Positions 24,870 to 33,097 of a DNA stretch of 35,333 bases are shown one piece after another. The position numbers and the translations under genes were made by a program. The notes beneath the pieces were generated by a model. That model was given only the letters and a program-made list of their open reading frames with translations, was not told the origin of the DNA and did not search any database. Within the stretch, counting starts at the first letter, position 1. The number at the start of each line of letters is the position of its first letter. Origin of the DNA: Lachnospiraceae bacterium (GTDB lineage: Bacteria > Bacillota > Clostridia > Lachnospirales > Lachnospiraceae); the NCBI GenBank assembly GCA_017544285.1, contig JAFYEL010000078.1, forward strand, positions 1 through 35,333, in the 5' to 3' direction.

Positions 24870-25922
24870 TCAATCGATAAGCTCCTCCATGCCCTCCTGG
24901 TCTCCCGAGAGGTTGATGGCCACATCCTTTTCTATGAGGCCCTCACGATAGAGCTTTAAAAGAGAATCATCCATGCTGATCATGCCAAAATCCCCACTCT
25001 CCTTAACGATGTCCATCACATCCTCAAGCTTTCCGTTCCTGATGACGGAACGTACCTTTTTGTTGGCAAAAAGAATGCCGTAAGCGGGAATGAGCTCTCC
25101 GTTCTTTCCGTCGCAGAGCTGTCTGGTGACGACCGCACGAAGGCAGGCGGAAAGCTGGCCTCTTGCCATCTCCTGCTGGTATTCCGGGAAGAGGGCTATC
25201 ACCGCTTCCAGAGTCTCCACTATGCCGGCAGTGTACATGGATGTAAAGATGAGCCGTCCGGTCTGTGCTGCCATAAAGGCCTGGGATGCCACCTTTGAAT
25301 CAGAAAGTGCGCTGATCTCTATTACGTCCGCGTCCTCTCTCAGGGCGGCGGCCAGCCCGGTCAGATAGGAGGTGGTATCCAGTCCTATCTCTCTCTGGTT
25401 GACTATGGAATGCTTGTGGGAATGAAGGTACTCTATGGGATCCTCAAGGGTGATGATGCTGGACTCCCTTGTCTCGTTTATCCGGTCTATCATGGATGCT
25501 ATGAGCGTGGATTTTCCGCTGCCGGAGGGGCCGGATACTATGATCAGACCGCGCTTTTTCTGACAGAGGGAAAGGACCGACTCGGGGATCATCAGATCCT
25601 CGGGAGCGGGTATCTCCATATCCACCAGACGCAGGGCCAGGGTGATACTGCCTCTCTGCTTGTATGCGTTGACGCGGTAACGGCCGGCGCCGGGTATGGA
25701 GATGGAAAGATCTATCTCGCCGGTGTTTTCGAAACGGTCACGCTGCTGTGGACTTACAATACTCAAAAAGACCTCCAGCGTATCCGCAGAGGTCATTTTG
25801 TGAAACGGTGTGCTGTTCAGTCTGCCCGATATCCTGACCATGGGAGGTACGCCTACCGTTATGTGTATGTCCGAGGCGTTTTTTTCGGCGGCATATCTGA
25901 GCAGTGCGTTCAGATCAAGCAT
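24870..25922 (-). CDS. PilT-like ATPase with altered catalytic motifs
   Basis: A 350-residue protein of the PilT branch of type II/IV secretion ATPases, which normally power pilus retraction. The PilT start LNALLRYAAEKNASDIHITV, Walker A GPSGSGKST (131-139) and Asp box LEDPIE (159-164) are intact. The Walker B region reads DADVIEISALSD, where family members have DxDVIxVGExRD, so the catalytic Glu is Ala205 and the Arg is Ser207. The His box is also changed: TGRLIFTSMYT puts Arg223 and Tyr230 where His is usual. ATP may bind but hydrolysis is doubtful. It starts in the stop of the HD-GYP-like gene (TAATG). No pilin, PilB or PilC gene is nearby. Confidence 0.88.
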   Translation of the reverse strand: MLDLNALLRYAAEKNASDIHITVGVPPMVRISGRLNSTPFHKMTSADTLEVFLSIVSPQQRDRFENTGEIDLSISIPGAGRYRVNAYKQRGSITLALRLVDMEIPAPEDLMIPESVLSLCQKKRGLIIVSGPSGSGKSTLIASMIDRINETRESSIITLEDPIEYLHSHKHSIVNQREIGLDTTSYLTGLAAALREDADVIEISALSDSKVASQAFMAAQTGRLIFTSMYTAGIVETLEAVIALFPEYQQEMARGQLSACLRAVVTRQLCDGKNGELIPAYGILFANKKVRSVIRNGKLEDVMDIVKESGDFGMISMDDSLLKLYREGLIEKDVAINLSGDQEGMEELID

Positions 25923-27019
25923 TACATACCTACCTTTGTGAGCATGTCCTTGTCTACCACACAGCGGTTGTCCATTGTCTTCATAACGTCCTTGATCTCA
26001 AGGCCCATTTCGCTGCGGGCCAGATCGATGATGGAGTTGTTGGAGAACTGGAGCACCATGGGCTTAAGTACGTCGTAATCGTTGGCTGCGATGACCAGAC
26101 CCTTTTGTCCGTTGGAAAGCTCTATGCAGCAGCCGTTGGAAAGGAAATAAATGCTCTTTACCAGAGCGTCCACCACCTTGGGGTCGAATATCCCGGGATT
26201 GGACTGCAAAAACCTCAGGGCGCTGATCTCGGAGGTAGGCTCCCTGTAGTCGCTCATGGCCGTCATGGTGTCGAAGGTCTCGGCAACCATGAGGATCCTG
26301 GCCCCCATAACTATCTTTTCTATGCCGCCCTGGGGCATGATGCCCTTTTCGAAATCGTGGAGGGCTTTGTATGCCTGTACCACATTTCTCTTAACCGCGG
26401 GCTGCGAGGTAAAGCAGTCTTCGATGATGTTTGCACCGCCGTGCTCGTAGCGGTCCATCTGGAGCTTTTCCTCTTCGCTTAAGGCCGTACCCTTTTCCTT
26501 CAGGTCCTTGGGAGCGGTAAGCTTTCCGATGTCATGGACTATGGCTGCGATAACGCAGGCGTTCTGATCGTCGAGACGAAGGTTCAGCACATGGGTCATC
26601 ATGGCGCAGAGCATTGCGCAGTTCAGACTGTGTTTGAAGATATAGTCATCGTTGCTGCGAAGGTTCTGGACGAAGTTGATCTTTTTGTTGAGACGTCCGT
26701 AGTGCTTTATGATATCTGCCACTAACAGCTGTATCTTCGGAGTCTTACGGCTCTGAATGATGTTCTCAAGCTCGTCCTGGATCTGGAAGGTGCAGACGGT
26801 CTGAAACCTTTCGAATTCGATGTCGTCCTCGGTCATGGGAGGTACGGGCTCAGCCGGCTCCAGTATGTAAAGACCTATGAGGCCGAAGTTTTTGACAGAA
26901 TCGATACCCTGATCGGTAAGCTTTGAATCCCTGTCGTAAAGAAGGACTCCCTTTTTGTTGTAAATGGGCTTTGCCAGCCTCATGCCCACCTTGAGATTTT
27001 CGTTCTTAACGAATAACAT
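25922..27019 (-). CDS. HD-GYP-like protein, degenerate c-di-GMP phosphodiesterase type
   Basis: A 365-residue cytoplasmic protein. An N-terminal region (about 1-60) with ENLKVGMRLAKPIYNKKGVL resembles the leader domain of many HD-GYP proteins. The HD domain shows His130 in YIFKHSLNCAML and His162-Asp163 in AAIVHDIGKLTAPKDLKEKG. The following HHExxDGxGYP motif is degenerate, reading KALHDFEKGIMPQGG, and the VADxFDALT motif reads VAETFDTMTA. HD-GYP enzymes cleave cyclic di-GMP; here catalysis may be lost or altered, leaving a sensor or binding role. GGAG lies five bases before the ATG. It overlaps the pilT-like gene by one base. Confidence 0.85.
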   Translation of the reverse strand: MLFVKNENLKVGMRLAKPIYNKKGVLLYDRDSKLTDQGIDSVKNFGLIGLYILEPAEPVPPMTEDDIEFERFQTVCTFQIQDELENIIQSRKTPKIQLLVADIIKHYGRLNKKINFVQNLRSNDDYIFKHSLNCAMLCAMMTHVLNLRLDDQNACVIAAIVHDIGKLTAPKDLKEKGTALSEEEKLQMDRYEHGGANIIEDCFTSQPAVKRNVVQAYKALHDFEKGIMPQGGIEKIVMGARILMVAETFDTMTAMSDYREPTSEISALRFLQSNPGIFDPKVVDALVKSIYFLSNGCCIELSNGQKGLVIAANDYDVLKPMVLQFSNNSIIDLARSEMGLEIKDVMKTMDNRCVVDKDMLTKVGM

Positions 27020-27074
27020 TTCAGCTCCTGTGATGATGCGACTACGGTTACATAAGTCTATTTTATCTCATTTT

Positions 27075-27102
27075 ATTATATTTTTCACTATTATTCCACC
27101 AA
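27075..27102 (-). promoter_or_regulatory. Possible promoter of the HD-GYP/pilT-like pair
   Basis: TTGGTG (27097-27102) and TATAAT (27075-27080) lie 16 bases apart on the minus strand in the only AT-rich gap before the HD-GYP-like gene. The -35 box overlaps the hemW end. Confidence 0.4.
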
Positions 27103-28245
27103 AAAATTTGCCATGACCCGATTTGACACCTCAAGGCCCCTTTCGGTGAGGAAAATACGGCCGGATGAGGCCTCATATCCCATGAGTCCCTCCTCTTTGG
27201 CAGAGTTTATCACATCCCCGTAGATATCAAAGATATCCCTGCCGAAAAACTTCCTGAAATCACCGGCAAGAACTCCGCCTGTGCACCGAAGTCCCAGGAA
27301 CATGAACTCCTCCATCTCCTCGGCGGTCGTGAGCCTGCGCATCGCCTCAAAGGCCTCTCTTCTCTCGGAGAGGGGCAGGTGTGCATCCCTTTGGTAGGCT
27401 GTAATATCTCTCTCGGCGGTGAACCTGTAGCGGCCGTCCCTTTTGTATATCAGAGATGCGGCGGCAGCTCCGAAGCCCAGATACTCGGTACGCTTCCAGT
27501 ATCCCAGGTTGTGACGGCACTCATACCCCGGGCGGGCATAGTTTGAGATCTCATAGCGCCCGTACCCGACCTGACCGAGGAGCCTTCTTACAAGCTCATC
27601 CATGAGCACCGAGGTGTCTTCATCGGGAAGCCCCGATCCACCGGGATACCTTTCGTAAAAAGGGGTGCCCTCCTCAAGGATGAGGCTGTAGCAGGATATG
27701 TGCTGCACACCTGTCCCCACAACCTCCCTCAGGGTCCTTTCCAGGCTCTGAAGACTCTGGCCGGGGATGGCGGTCATGATATCCGCGTTTATGTTTTCAA
27801 AGCCTGCAGCTGCGGCGGCCTTTAATGCCTCAAGGGCATCCTTACGGCCATGGATCCTTCCCAGTGCCTTAAGCTCCGCATCCTCAAGGGACTGGATCCC
27901 CAGGGAAATGCGGCTAAAGCCCATGGCTCTTAAGGCACGAAGTGACTTTAAGTCAACGGTCCCGGGATTTGCCTCCAGGGAGATCTCCGCATCATCCCTT
28001 ATCTCAAAGCGCCTAAAAAGCGCCTCCAGTATCCGTCCCATAAGGTCCGGCCCCATAAGGCTGGGGGTTCCTCCTCCGAAAAAAACGGACGTAACGGATC
28101 TGCCTTCGGGGTCGGTATTTTTTATCTCACGCAAAAGCGCCTCCGCGTAGCTCTCCCTCTCACCCTCCGTGGGAGGGTGGGAGAAAAAGTCGCAGTAGGC
28201 GCATTTTTTCACACAGAAAGGAATGTGTACGTAGAGGCCGGTCAT
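27091..28245 (-). CDS. hemW: HemW, radical SAM heme chaperone
   Basis: A 384-residue protein often called oxygen-independent coproporphyrinogen III oxidase-like. HemW binds heme and is thought to deliver it to client enzymes; it is not the oxidase itself. It opens GLYVHIPFCVKKCAYCDFF with the CxxxCxxC cluster motif followed by C-D-F. Also seen are SVFFGGGTPSLM, LGIQSLEDAELKALGRIHG and the HemW C-terminal domain signature CRHNLGYWKR. The ATG overlaps the stop of the symporter gene as ATGA. Confidence 0.94.
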   Translation of the reverse strand: MTGLYVHIPFCVKKCAYCDFFSHPPTEGERESYAEALLREIKNTDPEGRSVTSVFFGGGTPSLMGPDLMGRILEALFRRFEIRDDAEISLEANPGTVDLKSLRALRAMGFSRISLGIQSLEDAELKALGRIHGRKDALEALKAAAAAGFENINADIMTAIPGQSLQSLERTLREVVGTGVQHISCYSLILEEGTPFYERYPGGSGLPDEDTSVLMDELVRRLLGQVGYGRYEISNYARPGYECRHNLGYWKRTEYLGFGAAAASLIYKRDGRYRFTAERDITAYQRDAHLPLSERREAFEAMRRLTTAEEMEEFMFLGLRCTGGVLAGDFRKFFGRDIFDIYGDVINSAKEEGLMGYEASSGRIFLTERGLEVSNRVMANFLVE

Positions 28246-29786
28246 TCTGCGGCCTGCTCGTCAGGCAGGGCATACTGCTGCTCTACCATGTGCTTTTCCT
28301 TGTAGCAGTCGAAGACAAAATCGATCTCGCCCTTTTCCAGACCGGGAGTCACCAGGCTCACAAGGGGAACTATCACAAGGCCTGCGATCATTGCGGCTGC
28401 GCCTGCATTGATGGGGCTCTTGATGAACTGGGTCTGGGGGAAGAGATTCAGCACGGTGATAAGTATGGCGGAAACAAAGCCTGCCCATACTCCCGCTCTG
28501 GAAACGCCCTTCCAGTAAAGGCCGTACATAAAGGGTGCAAGGAAGGCACCGGCCAGAGCGCCCCAGGATATACCCATGAGCTGAGCGATGAACGTGGGGG
28601 GCTTAAGTGCCATGAGCACCGAAAGCACGATGAAGATAACAAGGAATATCCTCATGGTGACTATCTGTTTCTTCTCGTCCATGTTCTTGATAACGTTGTC
28701 CTTTATCAGGTCGATGGTGAGAGTTGAGCTGGATGTGAGCACCAGGGATGCAAGGGTGGACATGGATGCCGAGAGCACCAGCATGATCACCACTCCGATG
28801 AGCACATCGGGAAGGGTGGAGAGCATGGAGGGCACGATGGCATCATAGAGCACCTTGTCTCCGTTGTGGATGGCCTCAGTGTCAAAGAGACGTCCGAAGC
28901 CGCCCAGGAAGTAGCATCCGCAGGATACGATCACGGCAAAGATGGTGGAGATCACCGTACCGGTCTTTACCGCTCTCTCGTCTCTTATGGCATAGAACTT
29001 CTGGACCATCTGGGGAAGTCCCCAGGTACCGAGGGAGGTGAGGATCACAACTCCCAGAAGGTTCAGGGGATCCGGGCCGAAGAATGATGCGAAGGCGCCG
29101 GGCTGTCCCTGGGTCACGGGAATATCGGAAGGTATCTGAGCAAGAGACCCAACGGCGTTGATAAAGCCGCCTCTGCCGTCAAGAATGGAGAAGATAACGG
29201 CTCCGATACCGATGATCATAATGATACCCTGGATGAAGTCGTTAATGGCCGTAGCCATGTAACCGCCGAGTATTACATAGACGCAGGTGAGGGTTGCCAT
29301 AACCACAACGCATACCGCGTAGGGCACGCCGAAGGCCATCTCAAACAGCCTTGAAAGTCCGTTGTACACCGATGATGTATAAGGGATGAGGAAAATAAAG
29401 CATATGAAAGCCGCTGCGATCTTCATGCTCTTTGAATGATATCTTTTTCCGAAGAAATCGGGCATGGTCTTTGCGTCCAGGAACTTTGTCATGATCCTTG
29501 TGCGTCTTCCCAGTACCACCCATGCAAGAAGGGAACCTATAAAGGCATTTCCTATTCCGATCCAGGTGGCGGCGATACCGTACTTGTATCCGAACTGTCC
29601 CGCATATCCAACGCATACCACAGCGGAGAAATACGAGGTACCGTAGGCAAATGCAGTGAGCCAGGGACCTACCTTACGTCCGCCCAGCACAAAGTCATTT
29701 ACGTTGGTGGAATGCTTTCTTGAATACAGTCCCACCGAGATCATGATCGCAAAAAATACGACCAGCAGCAAAATCTTTACTAACAT
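28242..29786 (-). CDS. Sodium:solute symporter (SSS family)
   Basis: A 514-residue membrane protein with about 13 helices. The family pattern is seen in STNVNDFVLGGRKVGPWLTA, the helix-1 break AYGTSYFSAVVCVGYAGQFG, ILGGYMATAINDFIQGIIM and SASMSTLASLVLTSSSTLTID, the region around the conserved sodium site. It resembles the PutP/PanF group, so proline or pantothenate are possible substrates, but none can be assigned. AAGGAG lies seven bases before the ATG and overlaps the end of the zinc-ribbon gene. It is followed directly by hemW. Confidence 0.9.
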   Translation of the reverse strand: MLVKILLLVVFFAIMISVGLYSRKHSTNVNDFVLGGRKVGPWLTAFAYGTSYFSAVVCVGYAGQFGYKYGIAATWIGIGNAFIGSLLAWVVLGRRTRIMTKFLDAKTMPDFFGKRYHSKSMKIAAAFICFIFLIPYTSSVYNGLSRLFEMAFGVPYAVCVVVMATLTCVYVILGGYMATAINDFIQGIIMIIGIGAVIFSILDGRGGFINAVGSLAQIPSDIPVTQGQPGAFASFFGPDPLNLLGVVILTSLGTWGLPQMVQKFYAIRDERAVKTGTVISTIFAVIVSCGCYFLGGFGRLFDTEAIHNGDKVLYDAIVPSMLSTLPDVLIGVVIMLVLSASMSTLASLVLTSSSTLTIDLIKDNVIKNMDEKKQIVTMRIFLVIFIVLSVLMALKPPTFIAQLMGISWGALAGAFLAPFMYGLYWKGVSRAGVWAGFVSAILITVLNLFPQTQFIKSPINAGAAAMIAGLVIVPLVSLVTPGLEKGEIDFVFDCYKEKHMVEQQYALPDEQAAE

Positions 29787-29797
29787 TTCTTTACTCC

Positions 29798-30181
29798 TTA
29801 ATCAACAAAATCTCCTTCGCTATCCGCAACCGGAAGCTCTTTGCCACACACGCTGCAGAACCTGGATTCGGATTCGATCTCGGAATTGCAGAATGGACAT
29901 ACGGCAACGCCCTTTAATTTTTTGATCTCGTCATTGAGCCGCTCGATCTCCTTCCTGCTCTCAATGACGGTTTCAACCAGTTCCTTAAACTCCTCGGGAG
30001 CATTGTCGGCGACGCTTTCGAAATACTTCTCACCGATCTTGTTGAAGGTGTCGTTTATCACCTTTTTCTTGCCCGAGATCTGCGCGTTGAGCTTTGCCAT
30101 CTCAACAGCATACTTTGCACCGCTTCCCACAGCGGCGCCGCCCTTTGATACCTTGTCCTTTAAGTTATCAAAAAAACTCAT
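29798..30181 (-). CDS. Small zinc-ribbon protein of unknown function
   Basis: A 127-residue protein. The N-terminal half starts SFFDNLKDKVSKGG and becomes a long charged helix or coiled coil (about 30-92). A C-terminal zinc ribbon has CPFC and CSVC pairs (CPFCNSEIES, FCSVCGKELP), followed by an acidic tail. The start at 30181 has a near-perfect AAGGAGGAG six bases upstream. The frame is open further upstream, but that part is the shadow of the NlpC/P60 gene. Similar small proteins occur in Clostridia without known function. It sits between a wall hydrolase gene and a symporter gene. Confidence 0.85.
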   Translation of the reverse strand: MSFFDNLKDKVSKGGAAVGSGAKYAVEMAKLNAQISGKKKVINDTFNKIGEKYFESVADNAPEEFKELVETVIESRKEIERLNDEIKKLKGVAVCPFCNSEIESESRFCSVCGKELPVADSEGDFVD

Positions 30182-30195
30182 ACCCTTCTCCTCCT

Positions 30196-31353
30196 TTAAT
30201 CCTTTATTATCCTTCTGCACGTTATCGGCGAACGATAACGCACATTGCTGATCTTTATACCTGTCTTGGGCGAGGAAGCGTGGATTATCTGGCCTCCGCC
30301 TATGTACATGGCCACGTGGTTTATGTAGCTTCCCTTGCCGTAGAATACCAGGTCGCCGGGCTTGAGGTCGCCCACTCCGATCTTGGTTCCCACCGTTGCC
30401 TGAGACCGGGATACCCTGGGCAGTGAGATGCCGAACTTGCGGTAGATACCCATGGTAAATCCGGAGCAGTCGGTTCCGTTGGTAAGGGAAGTACCGCCCC
30501 ATACGTACCTGTTGCCCAGGAACTGTTTTGCGTAGTTGACCATGGACACTCTGACATCGGATACGCCCTGGCCGTACTTCAGCTCCTTCATGGTGACTGC
30601 GCGTTCCAGCTTCTTGGCCAGGTTCACGTAGTCCTTGGAGATGTAGCCCTCGTCGTCATCTATGGTGATCTTGCACCAGCCCTCAAGGTCCTCAACGACC
30701 TCAAGTTCCTCCTCCATGGGGACCATGGTAATGACGGAGGACTCTGTGGAGGGCGCCTCTCTTACGTAGAGGGTGGTGGTGGTGACCGTGGCCATGAGGG
30801 TTATCACCTCCTCGGCCTTGGCACGGGCCTCGTCTCCGGTGTAAAGGAACTCAAGCTTTGACCAGCCGTTTACCTTGCCGGATTTGATGTGAGCCCATTC
30901 CCCGTCCTGCTCAAGGATCTCGCAGCCTGCATTCTTGGGCATCTTGCCCACAAGCTCCGCGTCCTCGGCGGGCTTTTCTCTGACGTTGAGCCAGTTGTCC
31001 ACCTTTGCGATACCAAGGTTCACATAGCCCGCAATGGTACCGTCGTCCACCGCGGTTCCGGTGACCAGAGCCAGCGCCTCACGCCTGTGGAGCTCTTCAT
31101 CCGAAATAACGCTGCCCTCGGGGATCTCCTCGTGGATGTCCAAAATGTCGTTGACGGTATGGCTGGCCTCCACATGTTTTTCGTTTACGGCCTCTCCCGC
31201 CACATCACCAAGGATGTCGTCATCGTCAACATAGTCTTCTTCCAGGATCCTCCCGACTCCGGCGTGAACCATGTCGGGGTGACCCGCATATACGGTTGTA
31301 GTGTACCCCATTGCCGCCGCAAGCAGCAGCAGAGCCGTAAAAAGCTTTTTCAT
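30196..31353 (-). CDS. Secreted NlpC/P60 peptidoglycan hydrolase with two SH3b domains
   Basis: A 385-residue exported protein. A signal peptide (about 1-23) with KKLFTALLLLAAAMGY is followed by an acidic region. Two SH3b wall-binding domains (about 110-170 and 186-245) contain NWLNVREKP and TTLYVREAPSTES. The NlpC/P60 domain (about 270-385) has the catalytic Cys296 in TDCSGF, His346 in INHVAMYIG and His358 in IIHASSP. Such enzymes cut within the stem peptide of peptidoglycan. The start overlaps the end of the nptA remnant as TAATG, so its translation may depend on ribosomes reading that remnant. Confidence 0.94.
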   Translation of the reverse strand: MKKLFTALLLLAAAMGYTTTVYAGHPDMVHAGVGRILEEDYVDDDDILGDVAGEAVNEKHVEASHTVNDILDIHEEIPEGSVISDEELHRREALALVTGTAVDDGTIAGYVNLGIAKVDNWLNVREKPAEDAELVGKMPKNAGCEILEQDGEWAHIKSGKVNGWSKLEFLYTGDEARAKAEEVITLMATVTTTTLYVREAPSTESSVITMVPMEEELEVVEDLEGWCKITIDDDEGYISKDYVNLAKKLERAVTMKELKYGQGVSDVRVSMVNYAKQFLGNRYVWGGTSLTNGTDCSGFTMGIYRKFGISLPRVSRSQATVGTKIGVGDLKPGDLVFYGKGSYINHVAMYIGGGQIIHASSPKTGIKISNVRYRSPITCRRIIKD

Positions 31354-31688
31354 TACGTCTCTTCTTCCCTGATGAGCTTCTTCATGTCGTGAACAGCCTT
31401 CTGCTCTTCCTCGTCAAGTACGGAGAAAGCGATGTTTGTGGCGTGATCCGAAACCCTCTCAAGACCGGATACTATATCCGAAAAGATCATTCCCGCCTCG
31501 GGAGTGCACTCATTTCTGGTGAGGCGCTCCAAGTGAGCATTCTGAAGCTCTCTCTCTTTTCTGTCCACAGCATCCTCAAGCCTGAGTATATCCTCAAGCC
31601 TGGACTCATCTTGTGTGCTGAACATATGCAGTGCGTACTGCACCACCGTATTTACCATTTCCAGTATCTCCCCCAGCTCCTTCTGTGC
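31353..31688 (-). pseudogene. C-terminal PhoU-like part of nptA, cut off by an in-frame TAG
   Basis: These 111 codons continue the nptA frame directly after its TAG (31689-31691). The sequence AQKELGEILEMVNTVVQYAL to the end has PhoU-type helices, including VSGLERVSDHATNIAFSVLD, which mirrors IERIGDHAENIADCARM in the first part. PhoU domains have two such three-helix repeats, so this is the missing second repeat. Translation could restart at ATG 31658, which has GGGGGAG about nine bases upstream, giving a 101-residue peptide. Absence of any frame change points to a single point mutation or a sequencing error. Confidence 0.8.
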
Positions 31689-33029
31689 CTATTTGCTGAT
31701 GGAGATATTGCTTTCCGCGCGCATCCTTGCGCAGTCGGCTATATTTTCGGCGTGATCGCCGATACGCTCTATGTCGTTTGCCACGTGGAAGAGATTACCG
31801 ATGCTCTTGGTATCCTCCACGGGAAGACCGGTCTGGTTGATCTTTACCAGATAGTCGGTGATGGCATGATTAAGAAAGTCGATGTTTTTCTCGACGGCAT
31901 AGACCTCGTTTGTATCCTCTTCGTCCAGAGTGATGAGGGCGTTCATGGCCCGGTTAAGATTCTCGGAGGCAAGGGCGCCCATTCTGTCAAGCTCCTTTGA
32001 GACCTCCACAACCGCGGTGGCAGGTGAGAACATGGTCTTTTCGCCGATGTACTGGAGCTGGAAATTGTCCCTGTAACCCACTGCGTCGTCATCTCCGGGA
32101 ACGATCAGGTAGGTGAGGTCAACGATATAGTTGCTGAAAGGCAGCAGCATGGCTACCTGGAAAAGCTTGAAGAATAAGTGGGCATTTGCCACAAGACGTC
32201 CGGGATTGGAGGATACCTTCCAGAGGAAGCCGAGGACAAAGTCCATGCCGAAGGTAAGGACCACAAAAACAAGAATGGTTCCGAAAACGTTGAACAGCAG
32301 GTGGATGAGAGCGGTACGCTTTGCATCCTTGCGGCCGGTGAAGCCTGCAAATACAGCGGCGGTACATCCGCCCACGCTGGTGCCCAGCACGATGTAAAGA
32401 CAGATGGCAAGGGGAAGCAGTCCCTGATTGGCCATCAGTAGTACAATGGCGACCACCACCGAAGATGACTGGACTATTGCGGTGAAAACAAGTCCCAGCA
32501 GCATTGCTACCACGGGATTCTTAAGGGATGCAAAGAGGTTCAGCACGGCAGGTGAATCCTTGATGCCGGACATGGCGGATGACATCATGGCAAGTCCCAT
32601 GAAGAGCACACCGAATCCCACCAGGACCTCCGCCCATTTTCTGAGGGTGTTGTTTTTGCAGCCCATGAGGGTAACTACGCCGGCCAGAAGAAAGAGGGGG
32701 GCGTAGGTCGAAAGGTTGAAGGATGCCAGCTGTGAGGTGACCGTGGTACCGATGTTAGCGCCGAAGATGGGACCCGCAGCCTGGTAAAGGGTCATGAGAC
32801 CCGAATTCACGAAGGTTACGATAAGCACGGTACAGGCTGAGGATGACTGGACCAGGGCGGTAAAGATCATGCCCACCAGCATTCCCACAAAACGGTTTTT
32901 GGTGAACGCCTCAAGAATACCGCGGAGCTTTGCGCCCGCAGCCTTCTCCATGCCTTCACTCATCATTCTCATGCCGAACAGGAATAATCCAAGTCCGCCG
33001 GCCATATTCAAAATTATAGTCACCTCCAT
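31689..33029 (-). CDS. Na/Pi-cotransporter family protein, truncated within its PhoU domain
   Basis: A 446-residue product. The membrane part has the two inverted repeats of the NptA/SLC34-like family, each with the QSSS signature: TALVQSSSACTVLIVTF and TAIVQSSSVVVAIVLLM. It should take up phosphate with sodium. The C-terminal PhoU-like region starts near residue 345 and ends after one repeat (IERIGDHAENIADCARM) at an in-frame TAG; the other repeat continues in the same frame. Restored, the protein would have about 558 residues. The start is put at ATG 33029 with GGGGA five bases upstream; a TTG start at 33050 is less likely. A promoter overlaps the ribF 3' end. Confidence 0.9.
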   Translation of the reverse strand: MEVTIILNMAGGLGLFLFGMRMMSEGMEKAAGAKLRGILEAFTKNRFVGMLVGMIFTALVQSSSACTVLIVTFVNSGLMTLYQAAGPIFGANIGTTVTSQLASFNLSTYAPLFLLAGVVTLMGCKNNTLRKWAEVLVGFGVLFMGLAMMSSAMSGIKDSPAVLNLFASLKNPVVAMLLGLVFTAIVQSSSVVVAIVLLMANQGLLPLAICLYIVLGTSVGGCTAAVFAGFTGRKDAKRTALIHLLFNVFGTILVFVVLTFGMDFVLGFLWKVSSNPGRLVANAHLFFKLFQVAMLLPFSNYIVDLTYLIVPGDDDAVGYRDNFQLQYIGEKTMFSPATAVVEVSKELDRMGALASENLNRAMNALITLDEEDTNEVYAVEKNIDFLNHAITDYLVKINQTGLPVEDTKSIGNLFHVANDIERIGDHAENIADCARMRAESNISISK

Positions 33030-33068
33030 CTCAGTCCCCACAATAATCAAAAAAGACCCAACTTTAAT

Positions 33069-33097
33069 ATTTTATTGTATATCAGCAATTTTTACAA
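33069..33097 (-). promoter_or_regulatory. Possible promoter of the nptA operon
   Basis: TTGTAA (33092-33097) and TAAAAT (33069-33074) are 17 bases apart on the minus strand, across the ribF stop. A second TACAAT lies between them. Confidence 0.5.

Noticed and set aside
24870-25922. Type IV pilus operon
   Set aside because: Only one PilT-like gene is present; no pilin, PilB, PilC or prepilin peptidase gene was found.
30182-30502. Long N-terminal extension of the zinc-ribbon protein
   Set aside because: It is the other-frame shadow of the NlpC/P60 gene, and a near-perfect ribosome site marks the start at 30181.
31689-31691. Pyrrolysine or reassigned-amber reading of the nptA TAG
   Set aside because: TAG ends several normal genes here (mntP, yicC, MATE), and no pyl genes are visible in the window; mutation or error is simpler.
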